44,762 nt of DNA from Microbacterium sp. (GTDB lineage Bacteria; Actinomycetota; Actinomycetes; Actinomycetales; Microbacteriaceae). Within the stretch, counting starts at the first letter, position 1; each line of letters starts with the position of its first letter. Positions 7,596 to 15,583 of the stretch are shown in pieces. Under the pieces are notes generated by a model. It worked only from the letters and a program-made list of their open reading frames with translations. It searched no databases and was not told where the DNA came from. The position numbers and the translations under genes were made by a program. The stretch spans positions 1 to 44,762 of the forward strand of contig NZ_JAPSHY010000025.1 in NCBI RefSeq assembly GCF_031179285.1, given 5' to 3'.

Positions 7596-8959
7596 AGCAG
7601 CATCGCCCGCCCCGGCTGCTCGAGGATGTCGGCGACGTCCTTGAGGAAACGCGCACCCTCCGCACCGTCCACCAGCCGATGGTCGAACGACAGGCTCAGC
7701 GTCATCATCTGGCGAAGGGCGATCTCGCCGCGGTACTCCCACGGCTGACGGCGAACAGCACCGACAGCCAGGATGCCCGACTGACCCGGCGGAAGGATCG
7801 GCGTGCCGGCATCGACACCGAAGACGCCGATGTTCGAGATCGAGAACGTGCCGCCGGCGAGTTCGGCGGGCGACGTCTTCCCGGATCGAGCGGTCTCGGC
7901 GAGGTCGCGAAGCGCGTCGGCGAGCTGAGGCAGGGTGAGTCGCTGCGCATCGCGGATGTTCGGCACGATCAGCCCGCGATCCGTCGCCGCGGCGATGCCC
8001 AGATCGACGAATCGATGCTGCACGATTTCTCCCGCGGCCTCGTCCCATCGTGAGTTCAGTCCGGGGGTGCGCCCGAGGGCGAGGCACACCGCCTTCGCGA
8101 CGACCGCAAGCGGTCCGATGCGATGCGCGCTGAGGGCGCGGTCCTCGCGCAGCGAGGCGAGCAGTTCCATCGTCGAGGTCACATCGACCGTGTGGAACAC
8201 GGTGACGTGGGGCGCGGTGAAGGCGCTGTGCACCATGGCCGCCGCGGTGTGCTTGCGGACCCCGCGGATCGGGATACGGATTTCGCGCTTCTCCGGTGCG
8301 AGCGCCGCCGCCGTCAGCGGTGCGGCAGGTGAAGTGACCGCATCCCTGTGCTCGGCCTCGGCGGGTGCCCCGATCGAGCCGACCCTGGCCGCGTAGGCGT
8401 CGACATCGGCTCGGGTGATGACCCGGTCGCCGACCTCGGCCGCGACGAGCACCAGGTCGATTCCGAGTCGCTTGGCGTGGGCCCGCACCGGGGGCGTGGA
8501 CCGCGGCCGCTCGAGCGCGGTCTTCACGGTTGGGGCGGGCGCGGCGTCGTGAGGTGCCGCTTCGAGCACAGCCGTGTCCGACGCGGCGGCGGCGACCGTA
8601 GTCGTCCGTCTCGCTCGTCTGGCAGGTCGCGAGGATGATGAGGGGGCGGCTCCGTATCCGACGAGGTTCGGCTGCGCCTTCTCCTCCCCCTGCGCTGACA
8701 TCGCCGGAGGCGGCTCCTCGCCTGCCACATCGAAGTCGATCAGCGGCGCACCGACGGCGATCGTCTGGCCGGCCTCGGCGTGCAGCACCGAGACGGTTCC
8801 CTCGTACGGGGACGGCAGCTCCACGACCGCTTTCGCCGTCTCGACTTCCGCGAGGGTCTGGTTCAGAGCGACCGCGTCACCGGGGCCGACCAGCCACTGC
8901 ACCACCTCGGCCTCGGTCAGCCCCTCGCCGAGGTCGGGCAACCGGAACTGCGCGTTCAT
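7589..8959 (-). CDS. 2-oxoacid dehydrogenase E2 (dihydrolipoamide acyltransferase)
   Basis: A 456-residue E2 core subunit. One N-terminal lipoyl domain has the lipoylated Lys at about residue 43 in EVETAKAVVELPSP. A P- and A-rich linker leads to a peripheral subunit-binding domain (PVRAHAKRLGIDL...ITRADVDAYA), and the C-terminal acyltransferase domain ends with the catalytic SFDHRLVDGAEGARFL. It passes the acyl group from E1 to CoA. It is third in the operon after E1-alpha and E1-beta, with a 4-nt overlap and AGGAG 7 nt before the ATG. The arrangement and the divergent Lrp-type regulator favour a branched-chain oxoacid complex over pyruvate dehydrogenase, but sequence alone does not settle it. 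No E3 gene is nearby. Confidence 0.92.
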   Translation of the reverse strand: MNAQFRLPDLGEGLTEAEVVQWLVGPGDAVALNQTLAEVETAKAVVELPSPYEGTVSVLHAEAGQTIAVGAPLIDFDVAGEEPPPAMSAQGEEKAQPNLVGYGAAPSSSSRPARRARRTTTVAAAASDTAVLEAAPHDAAPAPTVKTALERPRSTPPVRAHAKRLGIDLVLVAAEVGDRVITRADVDAYAARVGSIGAPAEAEHRDAVTSPAAPLTAAALAPEKREIRIPIRGVRKHTAAAMVHSAFTAPHVTVFHTVDVTSTMELLASLREDRALSAHRIGPLAVVAKAVCLALGRTPGLNSRWDEAAGEIVQHRFVDLGIAAATDRGLIVPNIRDAQRLTLPQLADALRDLAETARSGKTSPAELAGGTFSISNIGVFGVDAGTPILPPGQSGILAVGAVRRQPWEYRGEIALRQMMTLSLSFDHRLVDGAEGARFLKDVADILEQPGRAMLLS

Positions 8960-9966
8960 GCTTCCGCTCCTGTCAGACTGTGCGGCCGATCGAGCACGCG
9001 GTCGACGGCATCGAGAAGGCGATCGAGATCCGGCAGGTGGAACTTCTCCAGCTTCGCGGGCGGATAGGGGATGTCGTGGCCGGTCACTCGGAGGGGCGCG
9101 GACTCGAGGTACTCGAAGCAGCGCTCCGTGATGCTCGCGATCACCTCGGCGGCGACTCCCGCCTCTCGAGAAGCCTCGTGCGCCACGACGACACGGCCCG
9201 TCTTTCGGACGGACGCTGCGACGGAGTCATAGTCGACCGGTGAGAGCGAGCGCAGATCGATCACCTCGATGGATGTGCCCTCATCCGATGCGGCCTCGGC
9301 CGCCTGTAGCGCTGTGGTCACCATGGCGCCGTATGTGATGAGCGTCGCATCCGTGCCCTCGCGCAGCACCCGCGCGAGGCCCATCGGGGGCGCGTCCGCG
9401 AGCGAAGCCTCCAGGTCCACCTCGCCCTTGTGGTGATACAGCCGCTTCGGTTCGAAGAAGATCACCGGATCATCCGAGGCGATGGCCTGGCGGAGCGTCC
9501 GGTACGCATCCTCCGGGTTCGAGACCGCGACGACCCGCAGTCCTGCGGTGTGAACGAAATACGCTTCCGGTGACTCGGAGTGATGCTCGGCGGCGCCGAT
9601 CCCGCCGGCCCATGGAATCCGGATCGTGATCGGCATCTTCACGCGTCCCTGCGAACGGTAGTGGAGTTTGGCCACCTGGGCGACGATCTGATCGAAGGCC
9701 GGATAGACGAAGCCGTCGAACTGGATCTCGACCACCGGCCGGTATCCGCGGAACGCGAGCCCCACGGCGGTGCCGACGATGCCGGACTCGGCCAGCGGCG
9801 TGTCGATGACTCGGGAGGCCCCGAACTCGTCGAGCAGACCGTCGGTGATGCGGAACACTCCCCCGAGTTTGCCGATGTCCTCGCCGAGGAGCACGACGCG
9901 GTCGTCGTCGCGCATCGCCTGACGCAGGCCCGCGCCGAGAGCTTTGCCCAGGGTGAGCTCGGTCAT
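8956..9966 (-). CDS. 2-oxoacid dehydrogenase E1 component, beta subunit
   Basis: A 336-residue transketolase-like E1-beta. Diagnostic stretches are VLLGEDIGKLGGVFRIT, DTPLAESGIVGTAVGLA, PIVEIQFDG-type core VVEIQFDGFVYPAFDQI, and the C-terminal LRVTGHDIPYPPAKLE. With E1-alpha it decarboxylates a 2-oxoacid using thiamine diphosphate and reductively acylates the E2 lipoyl group. The start is placed at ATG 9966, 7 nt after GGGGAGG; an in-frame GTG at 9972 overlaps the E1-alpha stop (GTGA) but is only 1 nt from that ribosome binding site. It overlaps E2 by 4 nt, so the operon is tightly coupled. Confidence 0.92.
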   Translation of the reverse strand: MTELTLGKALGAGLRQAMRDDDRVVLLGEDIGKLGGVFRITDGLLDEFGASRVIDTPLAESGIVGTAVGLAFRGYRPVVEIQFDGFVYPAFDQIVAQVAKLHYRSQGRVKMPITIRIPWAGGIGAAEHHSESPEAYFVHTAGLRVVAVSNPEDAYRTLRQAIASDDPVIFFEPKRLYHHKGEVDLEASLADAPPMGLARVLREGTDATLITYGAMVTTALQAAEAASDEGTSIEVIDLRSLSPVDYDSVAASVRKTGRVVVAHEASREAGVAAEVIASITERCFEYLESAPLRVTGHDIPYPPAKLEKFHLPDLDRLLDAVDRVLDRPHSLTGAEA

Positions 9967-9968
9967 CG

Positions 9969-11087
9969 TCACGCCTCCCCGTCGAAGGAGGAGATGTAGG
10001 CGGCGTACTCGCCGCGCTGACGTTCGAGACCGGTGTGCGGTTCCGCGTACACGCCGTCGAACACGGCGAGGGCGGGGCGGGTGACCATCCCGAGGCAGGC
10101 CGCGCGCATCTGCCCGGCGACCTCGTCGGCTGCCATCTGTGTCTCTGCGATCTGCTCGTCGCTGAGGTTCCCTGACGCGCGAAGGTGCGCCTCGAGACGG
10201 GCGATCGGATCACGCCCGCGCCAGGCTTCCAGCTCGGCGCTGTCTCGATACCGCGTCGGATCATCCGCCGTGGTGTGGGGACCCATACGATAGGTGACCG
10301 CCTCGATGTACGCCGGCCCCTTGCCCGCTCGGGCGTGGGCGAGCGCCCATCGCATCGCCGCCATGCACGCCAGTACGTCATTGCCGTCGACGCGGAGACT
10401 CGGGATGCCGAAGCCGGGAGCGCGTCCGGCGATGGGATAGTGCGATTGCACTGACACAGGCTCGGAGATCGCCCAGTGATTGTTCTGGCACACGAACACG
10501 ACGGGTGCCTGATACGAGGAGGCGAAGATCATCGCCTCGTTCACATCTCCCTGGCTGGTGGCACCGTCACCGAAATAGGTCACCGCGACCTCGTCGGTGC
10601 CCTCGTGACGGATACCGAGGGCATAGCCCACCGCGTGCAGGGTCTGCGCGCCGATGATGATCTGAAGCGGAGCGACGCGCAGTGCCGCCGGGTCATGACC
10701 CGCGCCCTCTTCGCCGCGCCACATGCGCACGTAGTCCGCGGGAGCTGCGCCGCGCGCGTAGATCACACCGGTCTCGCGGTAGCTGGGGAACACATAGTCC
10801 TGCGGCGCGAGCGCGCGAGCGGTGCCGATCTGCGCCGCCTCCTGCCCCTGACACGGGGCCCAGAGACCGAGCTGGCCCTGGCGTTGCAGCGCCACGCCCT
10901 CCGAGTCGATGCGGCGCAGGATCACCATATCCCTGTGCAGTGCGCGCAGCTGATCGGCGTCCACGTCCTGGACGTGGGGGTCCAGCTGAGGGTTCGAGAT
11001 GCGGGTACCGTCCGGCGACAGGATGCGCTCGGTGAGTTCGAGGTCTTGCTCGGTGTCGGCGATAGGCGTGATCTGCGGTGACATCAT
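9969..11087 (-). CDS. 2-oxoacid dehydrogenase E1 component, alpha subunit
   Basis: A 372-residue ThDP-binding E1-alpha and the first gene of the operon. The ThDP/Mg motif runs from GDGATSQGDVNEAM to VCQNNHWAIS. The phosphorylation-loop region TYRMGPHTTADDPTRYR and the substrate entrance SYRETGVIYARG are typical of branched-chain and pyruvate dehydrogenase alpha chains of the BkdA/PdhA heterotetrameric type. GGAGG precedes tandem ATG codons; the first is used here, but the second (11084) has better spacing. The promoter should lie in 11088-11254, shared with the divergent Lrp-type gene and carrying inverted repeats that suggest control by that regulator. Confidence 0.92.
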   Translation of the reverse strand: MMSPQITPIADTEQDLELTERILSPDGTRISNPQLDPHVQDVDADQLRALHRDMVILRRIDSEGVALQRQGQLGLWAPCQGQEAAQIGTARALAPQDYVFPSYRETGVIYARGAAPADYVRMWRGEEGAGHDPAALRVAPLQIIIGAQTLHAVGYALGIRHEGTDEVAVTYFGDGATSQGDVNEAMIFASSYQAPVVFVCQNNHWAISEPVSVQSHYPIAGRAPGFGIPSLRVDGNDVLACMAAMRWALAHARAGKGPAYIEAVTYRMGPHTTADDPTRYRDSAELEAWRGRDPIARLEAHLRASGNLSDEQIAETQMAADEVAGQMRAACLGMVTRPALAVFDGVYAEPHTGLERQRGEYAAYISSFDGEA

Positions 11088-11181
11088 CGTCCTCCAAGTC
11101 TCAGCAGCCCTCGTGAGGCGCTGAACGCTGCCGCCGGCGTCGTCACCGGCTTGCTCCGAGGGTACGTCTGTTCATCACCTC

Positions 11182-11218
11182 GCTCAAGCAATCAAAGCAG
11201 CCTTGAGCATGTTGCTCA
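11182..11218. promoter_or_regulatory. Cluster of inverted repeats, candidate Lrp/AsnC operator
   Basis: GCTCAAG (11182-11188) pairs with CTTGAGC (11202-11208), a 7-bp perfect inverted repeat with 20 bp between equivalent points, about two helical turns. The second arm is shared with a 15-bp palindrome, TGAGCA-TGT-TGCTCA (11204-11218). The group lies between the dehydrogenase operon and the divergent regulator. Size and phasing suit a dimeric or octameric Lrp-type protein; binding is inference. Confidence 0.55.
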
Positions 11219-11240
11219 GTTTCGTCGCCGTACCGCCTGC

Positions 11241-11246
11241 TAGTGT
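11241..11246 (+). promoter_or_regulatory. -10-like box TAGTGT for the Lrp/AsnC gene (leaderless)
   Basis: TAGTGT ends 8 nt before ATG 11255, and no Shine-Dalgarno sequence is present. Confidence 0.4.
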
Positions 11247-11254
11247 TTGGCACT

Positions 11255-11728
11255 ATGCCTGGACTTGACCGCATAGATCTCGAGCTCCTCGCCGCACTCG
11301 CCGACGACCCGCGCATCACCATCGTCGCCCTCGCCGAAAGCCTCGGCCTTTCGCGCAACACCATCCAGGCGCGGATGACGCGTCTGGAGCAGACGGGGGT
11401 TTTCCTGTCGTATGAGCGCTCGTTCTCCACCGACGTCATCGGCTTTCCCCTGCAGGCTTTCGTGAGCATCGGCGTACGCCAGACGGAGCTCCCGCGGATC
11501 ATCAGCGAACTCGCCCGCATCCCGGAGATCGTTCAGGCGCACGGACTGAGCGGATCGGTCGATCTGCTCGCGAGGGTCGCCTGCCGCGACGCGCGTCACC
11601 TGTTCGACACGGACGCGCGCATCCTCTCGATCGAGGGTGTCGAGCGCACCGAGACGTCGCTCGCGATGGGCGAGGTGATCCCGTTCCGCGTCGCCGGGCT
11701 CATCGGTCTCGCTCGACGGGAACCCTGA
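11255..11728 (+). CDS. Lrp/AsnC family transcriptional regulator
   Basis: A 157-residue regulator. An N-terminal winged helix-turn-helix (LDRIDLELLAALADDPRITIVALAESLGLSRNTIQARMTRLE, read over residues 3-47) is followed by the RAM/ligand domain with VHGLSGSVDLLARV-like core AHGLSGSVDLLARVAC. Family members sense amino acids and control amino acid catabolism. Its divergent position next to the 2-oxoacid dehydrogenase operon is the usual layout for a branched-chain degradation regulator, so it probably controls that operon and itself through the 11182-11218 repeats. ATG 11255 is chosen over GTG 11243. The 3' end overlaps the convergent hydrolase gene by 29 nt. Confidence 0.9.
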   Translation: MPGLDRIDLELLAALADDPRITIVALAESLGLSRNTIQARMTRLEQTGVFLSYERSFSTDVIGFPLQAFVSIGVRQTELPRIISELARIPEIVQAHGLSGSVDLLARVACRDARHLFDTDARILSIEGVERTETSLAMGEVIPFRVAGLIGLARREP

Positions 11729-12599
11729 GAAAGCGTCGGATCGCGCCGGCGGCTTCGGCCGGCGTCTCATAGTGGATCAGGTGCCCGACGCGGGCGATCT
11801 CGACCAGCGTGGCGTCATCGAAGAGTGTCACCAGTTCCCGCTGCGCTTCGATGGGTGTGATGTCGTCCCGGTCAGCGGCGACGAGCAGGGTGGGCGCCGT
11901 GATGGCGGGGGCGAACTCCCGCACGTCGTGCGAGACGCTCGCCACGAAGGCGTCGTGCAGAACGTCGCGATCGGAGAAGCGCGAGAAATAGGCGTCGTGC
12001 TGGCCATGGATGAAGCGACGCAGCGCAGGATCCCGCGTCTTCGCCATCGTGATGCTCATGATCCGCACGATGAGACGATTGCGAAGCAGAGCGGTACCTA
12101 CGCGCTCCGGCAATCGGGCGCCGAGCGCGTAGTAGAGCACGGCGAGTCGGGTCATCACGCCCTTCGGGCCCGCAAGCGCCGGAGCGCCGATCGGATTCAG
12201 CAGGATCAGGTGGGAGGTGGCCAGCCCACCGGCAACGGCGGCGGAGGTCACGATCGATCCGAAAGAGTGCCCCAGGATCGTCGCACCCGGGGCGACAGCT
12301 GCTGCGAAGTCGGTGAGCCAGGCGGCATACTCGTCCAGATCGTGGCGACGGCCGGGGGTGGGCGCGGTTTCTCCGAAGCCCGGGAGGTCGGGAGCGATCA
12401 CCCGCACCTCCGGAAGGAAGGCGAGAACCGGTTCGAGTCCGTGATGATCCCCGCGGAAGCCATGGACGGCGATGACCGTCGTCTCCGCCTCAGCGGGACC
12501 GTACACCCAGTAGGCGGTCGTTCCTCCGCGAACGGCCACCTCACGTCTCTGCACAGGAAGTCTGCTGAGACGCTCGTCGTAGGGCGAGGGGACGGTCAT
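11700..12599 (-). CDS. Alpha/beta hydrolase
   Basis: A 299-residue alpha/beta-hydrolase fold protein without signal peptide. Features seen are the oxyanion-hole HGFRGD, the nucleophile elbow GHSFGS with catalytic Ser, the acid in VAADRDDITP and the catalytic His in RVGHLIHYE near the C-terminus. It resembles the family of epoxide hydrolases, haloperoxidases and carboxylesterases, but the substrate is unknown. Its 3' end overlaps the Lrp/AsnC gene on the other strand, so transcripts of the two are antisense over 29 nt. ATG 12599 lies 6 nt after TAGACT, consistent with a leaderless message, and is divergent from the exonuclease gene. Confidence 0.86.
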   Translation of the reverse strand: MTVPSPYDERLSRLPVQRREVAVRGGTTAYWVYGPAEAETTVIAVHGFRGDHHGLEPVLAFLPEVRVIAPDLPGFGETAPTPGRRHDLDEYAAWLTDFAAAVAPGATILGHSFGSIVTSAAVAGGLATSHLILLNPIGAPALAGPKGVMTRLAVLYYALGARLPERVGTALLRNRLIVRIMSITMAKTRDPALRRFIHGQHDAYFSRFSDRDVLHDAFVASVSHDVREFAPAITAPTLLVAADRDDITPIEAQRELVTLFDDATLVEIARVGHLIHYETPAEAAGAIRRFLRVPVERDR

Positions 12600-12605
12600 G
12601 CTCCG

Positions 12606-12611
12606 AGTCTA
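12606..12611 (-). promoter_or_regulatory. -10-like box TAGACT for the alpha/beta hydrolase (leaderless)
   Basis: TAGACT ends 6 nt before ATG 12599. Confidence 0.45.
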
Positions 12612-12655
12612 CGGAGTGCTGCCGCAACGGAGCCCACGGTGTCGGCACCCGGTCC

Positions 12656-12661
12656 TACGGT
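12656..12661 (+). promoter_or_regulatory. -10-like box TACGGT for the exonuclease (leaderless)
   Basis: TACGGT ends 6 nt before ATG 12668 and there is no ribosome binding site. It forms a divergent pair with the hydrolase promoter about 45 bp away. Confidence 0.4.
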
Positions 12662-12667
12662 GGCGTC

Positions 12668-13438
12668 ATGCCCCTCGCTCCCACCCCGCCCACGTGGCTC
12701 ACCCGCGTCGGCGTCTTCGATCTCGAAACCACCGGAGTCGACGTCACCGCCGACCGTATCGTGACCGCGCACGTCGGCGTCCTCGACGGAAGCGGGCGTG
12801 AGATCGCGGCGCGGTCGTGGCTCGCCGACCCCGGCATCCCGATACCTGACGCTGCCGCTTCGATCCATGGGGTGACGACCCAGCACGCTCGGAGCGATGG
12901 TCGGCCCGCCGCTGCCGTGGTGGCCGAGATCACGGCTGCGCTGCGCGCGCTGCTCGCTCTGGGGGTGCCCATCGTCGCGTACAACGCTTCCTACGACTTC
13001 TCCCTGCTGACGCACGAAGCCGTCCGCCACGGAGTCACTCCGCTGATCGATCCCTCCCCCGTGATCGACCCCTTTGTGATCGACAGGGCATTCGATCGCT
13101 ATCGTCCGGGCAAACGGACGCTCGGGGTGGTGGCCGCTCACTACGCCGTGCCCCTCGACGATGCGCACGAGGCGTCGGCGGATGCTGTCGCCGCCGGCCG
13201 CGTCGCGCAGCAGCTCGCGCGGCATTTCGACATGCCGGGTTCTGCACGCGAACTCCACGCGCGGCAGATCGCGTGGGCGCGGTCACAGGCCGAGAGCCTC
13301 ACCGAGTACTTCGTACGAATCGGAAGGATCGAACGGCAGGAGACCGTCGACGGCCGATGGCCCGTGCGGTTGCCCGCTCACGGCGCAAGGTCGCCCGGAC
13401 AAGACGGATCTGCTGGTATCGAAAGCCGACGCCCTTGA
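12668..13438 (+). CDS. DnaQ-like 3'-5' exonuclease (DEDDh)
   Basis: A 256-residue exonuclease of the RNase T/DNA polymerase III epsilon superfamily. Exo I is FDLETTG, Exo II lies around YNASYDFSLL, and Exo III is the HEASADA segment (His then Asp) typical of the DEDDh subgroup. Two metal ions bound by these acids remove nucleotides from 3' ends. Standalone actinobacterial members of this size are not the replicative proofreading subunit, so a role in repair or RNA trimming is possible but not shown. A 45-residue R/Q-rich tail follows the domain. The gap to the AraC gene is 120 nt with nothing recognised in it. Confidence 0.87.
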   Translation: MPLAPTPPTWLTRVGVFDLETTGVDVTADRIVTAHVGVLDGSGREIAARSWLADPGIPIPDAAASIHGVTTQHARSDGRPAAAVVAEITAALRALLALGVPIVAYNASYDFSLLTHEAVRHGVTPLIDPSPVIDPFVIDRAFDRYRPGKRTLGVVAAHYAVPLDDAHEASADAVAAGRVAQQLARHFDMPGSARELHARQIAWARSQAESLTEYFVRIGRIERQETVDGRWPVRLPAHGARSPGQDGSAGIESRRP

Positions 13439-13558
13439 CACTGTGGATCGCGTTCGGGTAACAATCTCCTCGCTACGGTGGACGCTGCCCATATCAGTGT
13501 CAGGAACGTCGGATATTCTCCTCGAATGCCCGATCACGGGTGAGAGAGGAGCTCGAGA

Positions 13559-14485
13559 GTGCGTTTTCGGTCACGCGACCTCGCGCGCGTCGAGACGACC
13601 TGGCGGGAGTTCGTTCCTTCGGCCGTGCTCCACAGCGTCGACCCGCAACGGTTCCGGTTCGATTGGCACTCCGAGCAGATGGAGGCCGCAAGCCTGGTGC
13701 GCTACGAACTCGCCGCAGAGGTGCGTTCGACCGCCGAGCCGCACGATCAGCTGCTCGCCTGCCGCGTCGACGGCGCGGACGCGCGCGTCTGGACCGACAA
13801 GGGCGATGTCGATGCGCGGTTGCCGTGGCTTTCAGACGGAACGCGGGTGCACGCCCGTTGGGATCGAAGTGCCACAGTGCGTGCCCTGATCTTCGATCGG
13901 CGCGAAGCAGAGCGGATGGCACGCCAGATCACCGGCGACGACGGGCTGCTCCTGCGCGCGGCCGAGCCGAGCGACGCTCCGGCGATCGGTCAGCGCTGGG
14001 AGCGGATGTTCGATTACCTCGAGACCGCACTGGCGGACCTCGGGCCCGCCGATGCCATCCTGCGCGCCGAATTGGAGCGGCACGCGCTCGTCGTCACCCT
14101 CTCCGCGTTCGCTACCACGTTCCGCGACCGTGTCGGCTCGCCCGCCCGCAACGCCGCCGCTCCGGCAACGGTGCGACGGGCGCTTGTCTTCATCGAGGAG
14201 AACGCCCACCGCCCCATCACCGTCGACGATGTCGCTGCCGCCGTACACATCTCGACCCGCGGGCTGCAGTACGCGTTCCGCCGGTCGCTGGATCTCACTC
14301 CTGTGGAGTACCTCCGGGGAGCTCGGCTGGAAGGAGCCCATCGTGATCTCCGCGCCGGGGACCCGGCACCGATCGCGACGATCGCTCGACGATGGGGATT
14401 CGCCCATCCGTCCCGGTTCGCGGCAGCCTATCGAGCGGCATACGGCATCACCCCCGCGCAAGCATCAGGGCGACGAGGACGATGA
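13559..14485 (+). CDS. AraC-family transcriptional regulator
   Basis: A 308-residue regulator. Residues 1-200 form an AraC_binding_2-like sensor domain; the last 100 residues are an AraC DNA-binding domain with two helix-turn-helices (ITVDDVAAAVHISTRGLQYAFRR and PIATIARRWGFAHPSRFAAAYR) and the typical GITPAQ ending. GTG 13559 is chosen because GAGAGGAG lies about 8 nt upstream. The regulated genes are unknown; neither neighbour is an obvious catabolic target. The 207 nt after it hold a possible leader peptide (14631-14690) but no other gene. Confidence 0.88.
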   Translation: MRFRSRDLARVETTWREFVPSAVLHSVDPQRFRFDWHSEQMEAASLVRYELAAEVRSTAEPHDQLLACRVDGADARVWTDKGDVDARLPWLSDGTRVHARWDRSATVRALIFDRREAERMARQITGDDGLLLRAAEPSDAPAIGQRWERMFDYLETALADLGPADAILRAELERHALVVTLSAFATTFRDRVGSPARNAAAPATVRRALVFIEENAHRPITVDDVAAAVHISTRGLQYAFRRSLDLTPVEYLRGARLEGAHRDLRAGDPAPIATIARRWGFAHPSRFAAAYRAAYGITPAQASGRRGR

Positions 14486-14630
14486 CACTACGCGCACAGA
14501 ATAGTGGCGCTCACGGCGCGTCCCGTCCCTGACGTCGGGCGGCCACTTCCGCGGGCCGTAGATTCCAATCAGGCGCAGCGAATCGCGTGGTTCGGCCCCC
14601 TTCGCCACCGCTTTCAGCCTGAGGAGAACC

Positions 14631-14690
14631 GTGCAGAAATCTCGACATCAACCCGCGTTCGCATTCGCGCCCGACCGAAGGAGCAGCTGA
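14631..14690 (+). CDS. Possible 19-residue leader peptide
   Basis: A short frame starts at GTG 14631, 4 nt after GAGGAG (14621-14626), and stops at TGA 14688-14690, only 3 nt before the next gene's GTG. The ribosome binding site of that gene (AAGGAG, about 14678-14683) is inside it. The peptide is basic with a repeated F-A motif and has no recognised homologue. It could couple or regulate translation of the DUF7882 gene, or be a chance frame. Confidence 0.35.
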   Translation: MQKSRHQPAFAFAPDRRSS

Positions 14691-14693
14691 ACG

Positions 14694-15014
14694 GTGGGAC
14701 GGCTGTACTACGGGGCCGACGAGGCACCCCCCATCCAGATCGATGATCGGGCACTCGCCCATCTCAAGATCGTGATCGCCACCAAGCTTCGCCGCAATGA
14801 GAGCTTCACGCTCTCGTGGCGGCATCCAGAAGGGGACGCTCCCGGACGCTCGACCATCTGGTTGCACCCTTCGATCCCCCTGCGATTCGTGTTCCAGGAG
14901 CCCGAGCCGCCCGAACTGAGCCGGCAGTGGATCGAAGACTTGGCCCATTCCGCGAACTCCAGCGGCGGGATCATGCTCGTCGAGGAGCATCTGGAGGCAT
15001 CTGTCCCCGTGTGA
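14694..15014 (+). CDS. DUF7882 family small protein
   Basis: A 106-residue protein that I recognise as the small Microbacteriaceae family (start MGRLYYGADEAPPIQIDDRALAHL) sometimes mislabelled ATP-dependent DNA ligase. It has no ligase motif and no membrane segment. The first 70 residues alternate hydrophobic and charged residues like a beta-rich fold, with a W-containing strand (FTLSWRH) and an acidic helix near the end (EPPELSRQWIEDLAHSAN). Function is unknown. GTG 14694 is supported by AAGGAG about 11 nt upstream and by the family's usual N-terminus. It ends at a strong hairpin. Confidence 0.8.
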   Translation: MGRLYYGADEAPPIQIDDRALAHLKIVIATKLRRNESFTLSWRHPEGDAPGRSTIWLHPSIPLRFVFQEPEPPELSRQWIEDLAHSANSSGGIMLVEEHLEASVPV

Positions 15015-15027
15015 CAACGGACGCACA

Positions 15028-15066
15028 ACAGAGCGAGCTGCGACCCGAGGGCGCAGCTCGCTCTGT
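15028..15066. terminator. Strong bidirectional hairpin terminator
   Basis: A 15-bp perfect stem (ACAGAGCGAGCTGCG with its complement) and 9-nt loop lie between two convergent genes, 13 nt after the DUF7882 stop codon. Confidence 0.85.
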
Positions 15067-15083
15067 GTATCAGATGACGAGTG

Positions 15084-15344
15084 TCAGATGACGTCGTCGT
15101 TCGTCGAGCTGACCGTCCGCCGCGACAACGGCTCTCCGGTGGCCGGGTCCACGCTCGTGCGCGTCACGGCCTCGGTGCGGCGGCGGCGGGCGAGCAGCAC
15201 GATCCCGATGAGGAACACGACGACGCCTGCCCCCATGAGGATGTAACCCACCATGTCGAGGTTGACGAACTCGACTTCCACGTTGACGGCGAACACAAGG
15301 ATCGCCCCGATCACGAAAAGTACGACTCCAGTGCCGATGCTCAT
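15084..15344 (-). CDS. DUF6458 family small membrane protein
   Basis: An 86-residue protein with two membrane helices (residues about 5-25 and 32-52) joined by a short acidic loop, and a positively charged cytoplasmic tail with RRRR after helix 2. The tail ends in a T/S-rich stretch with the motif VDPATGEPLSRRTV. I recognise this as the actinobacterial DUF6458 family, of unknown function; the layout suggests a small membrane modulator. GGGAGGG lies 5 nt before the ATG. It shares the strong hairpin at 15028-15066 with the convergent gene. Confidence 0.82.
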   Translation of the reverse strand: MSIGTGVVLFVIGAILVFAVNVEVEFVNLDMVGYILMGAGVVVFLIGIVLLARRRRTEAVTRTSVDPATGEPLSRRTVSSTNDDVI

Positions 15345-15468
15345 GGTGTCCCTCCCGATTCGCGCAGCACGGGCGCTGCGATGCCTCAGATTCCCCTAGG
15401 TCGAACGAACCGGCAAGGGGGTTGACACGCTCCGCAGCCGCTCCCGCGGGCATCCGAGCGACGAAATG

Positions 15469-15542
15469 TGGGGCGGGCGGGACTTGAACCCGCGATCGTT
15501 GGGTTATGAGCCCACTGCCTTGACCAGCTTGGCCACCGCCCC
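15469..15542 (-). tRNA. tRNA with CAT anticodon (probably elongator Met)
   Basis: A 74-nt tRNA folds well: acceptor GGGGCGG/CCGCCCC, anticodon loop CTCATAA, T arm GCGGG-TTCAAGT-CCCGC, discriminator A, no encoded CCA. The paired first base and the C11-G24 pair argue against an initiator, yet the anticodon stem has the three G-C pairs typical of initiators. A lysidine-type Ile tRNA with the same anticodon cannot be ruled out. Confidence 0.88.
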
Positions 15543-15583
15543 GGAGCCTCCAGCCTAGCGGCGAGGAGCAGCGTTCGCCGAGA

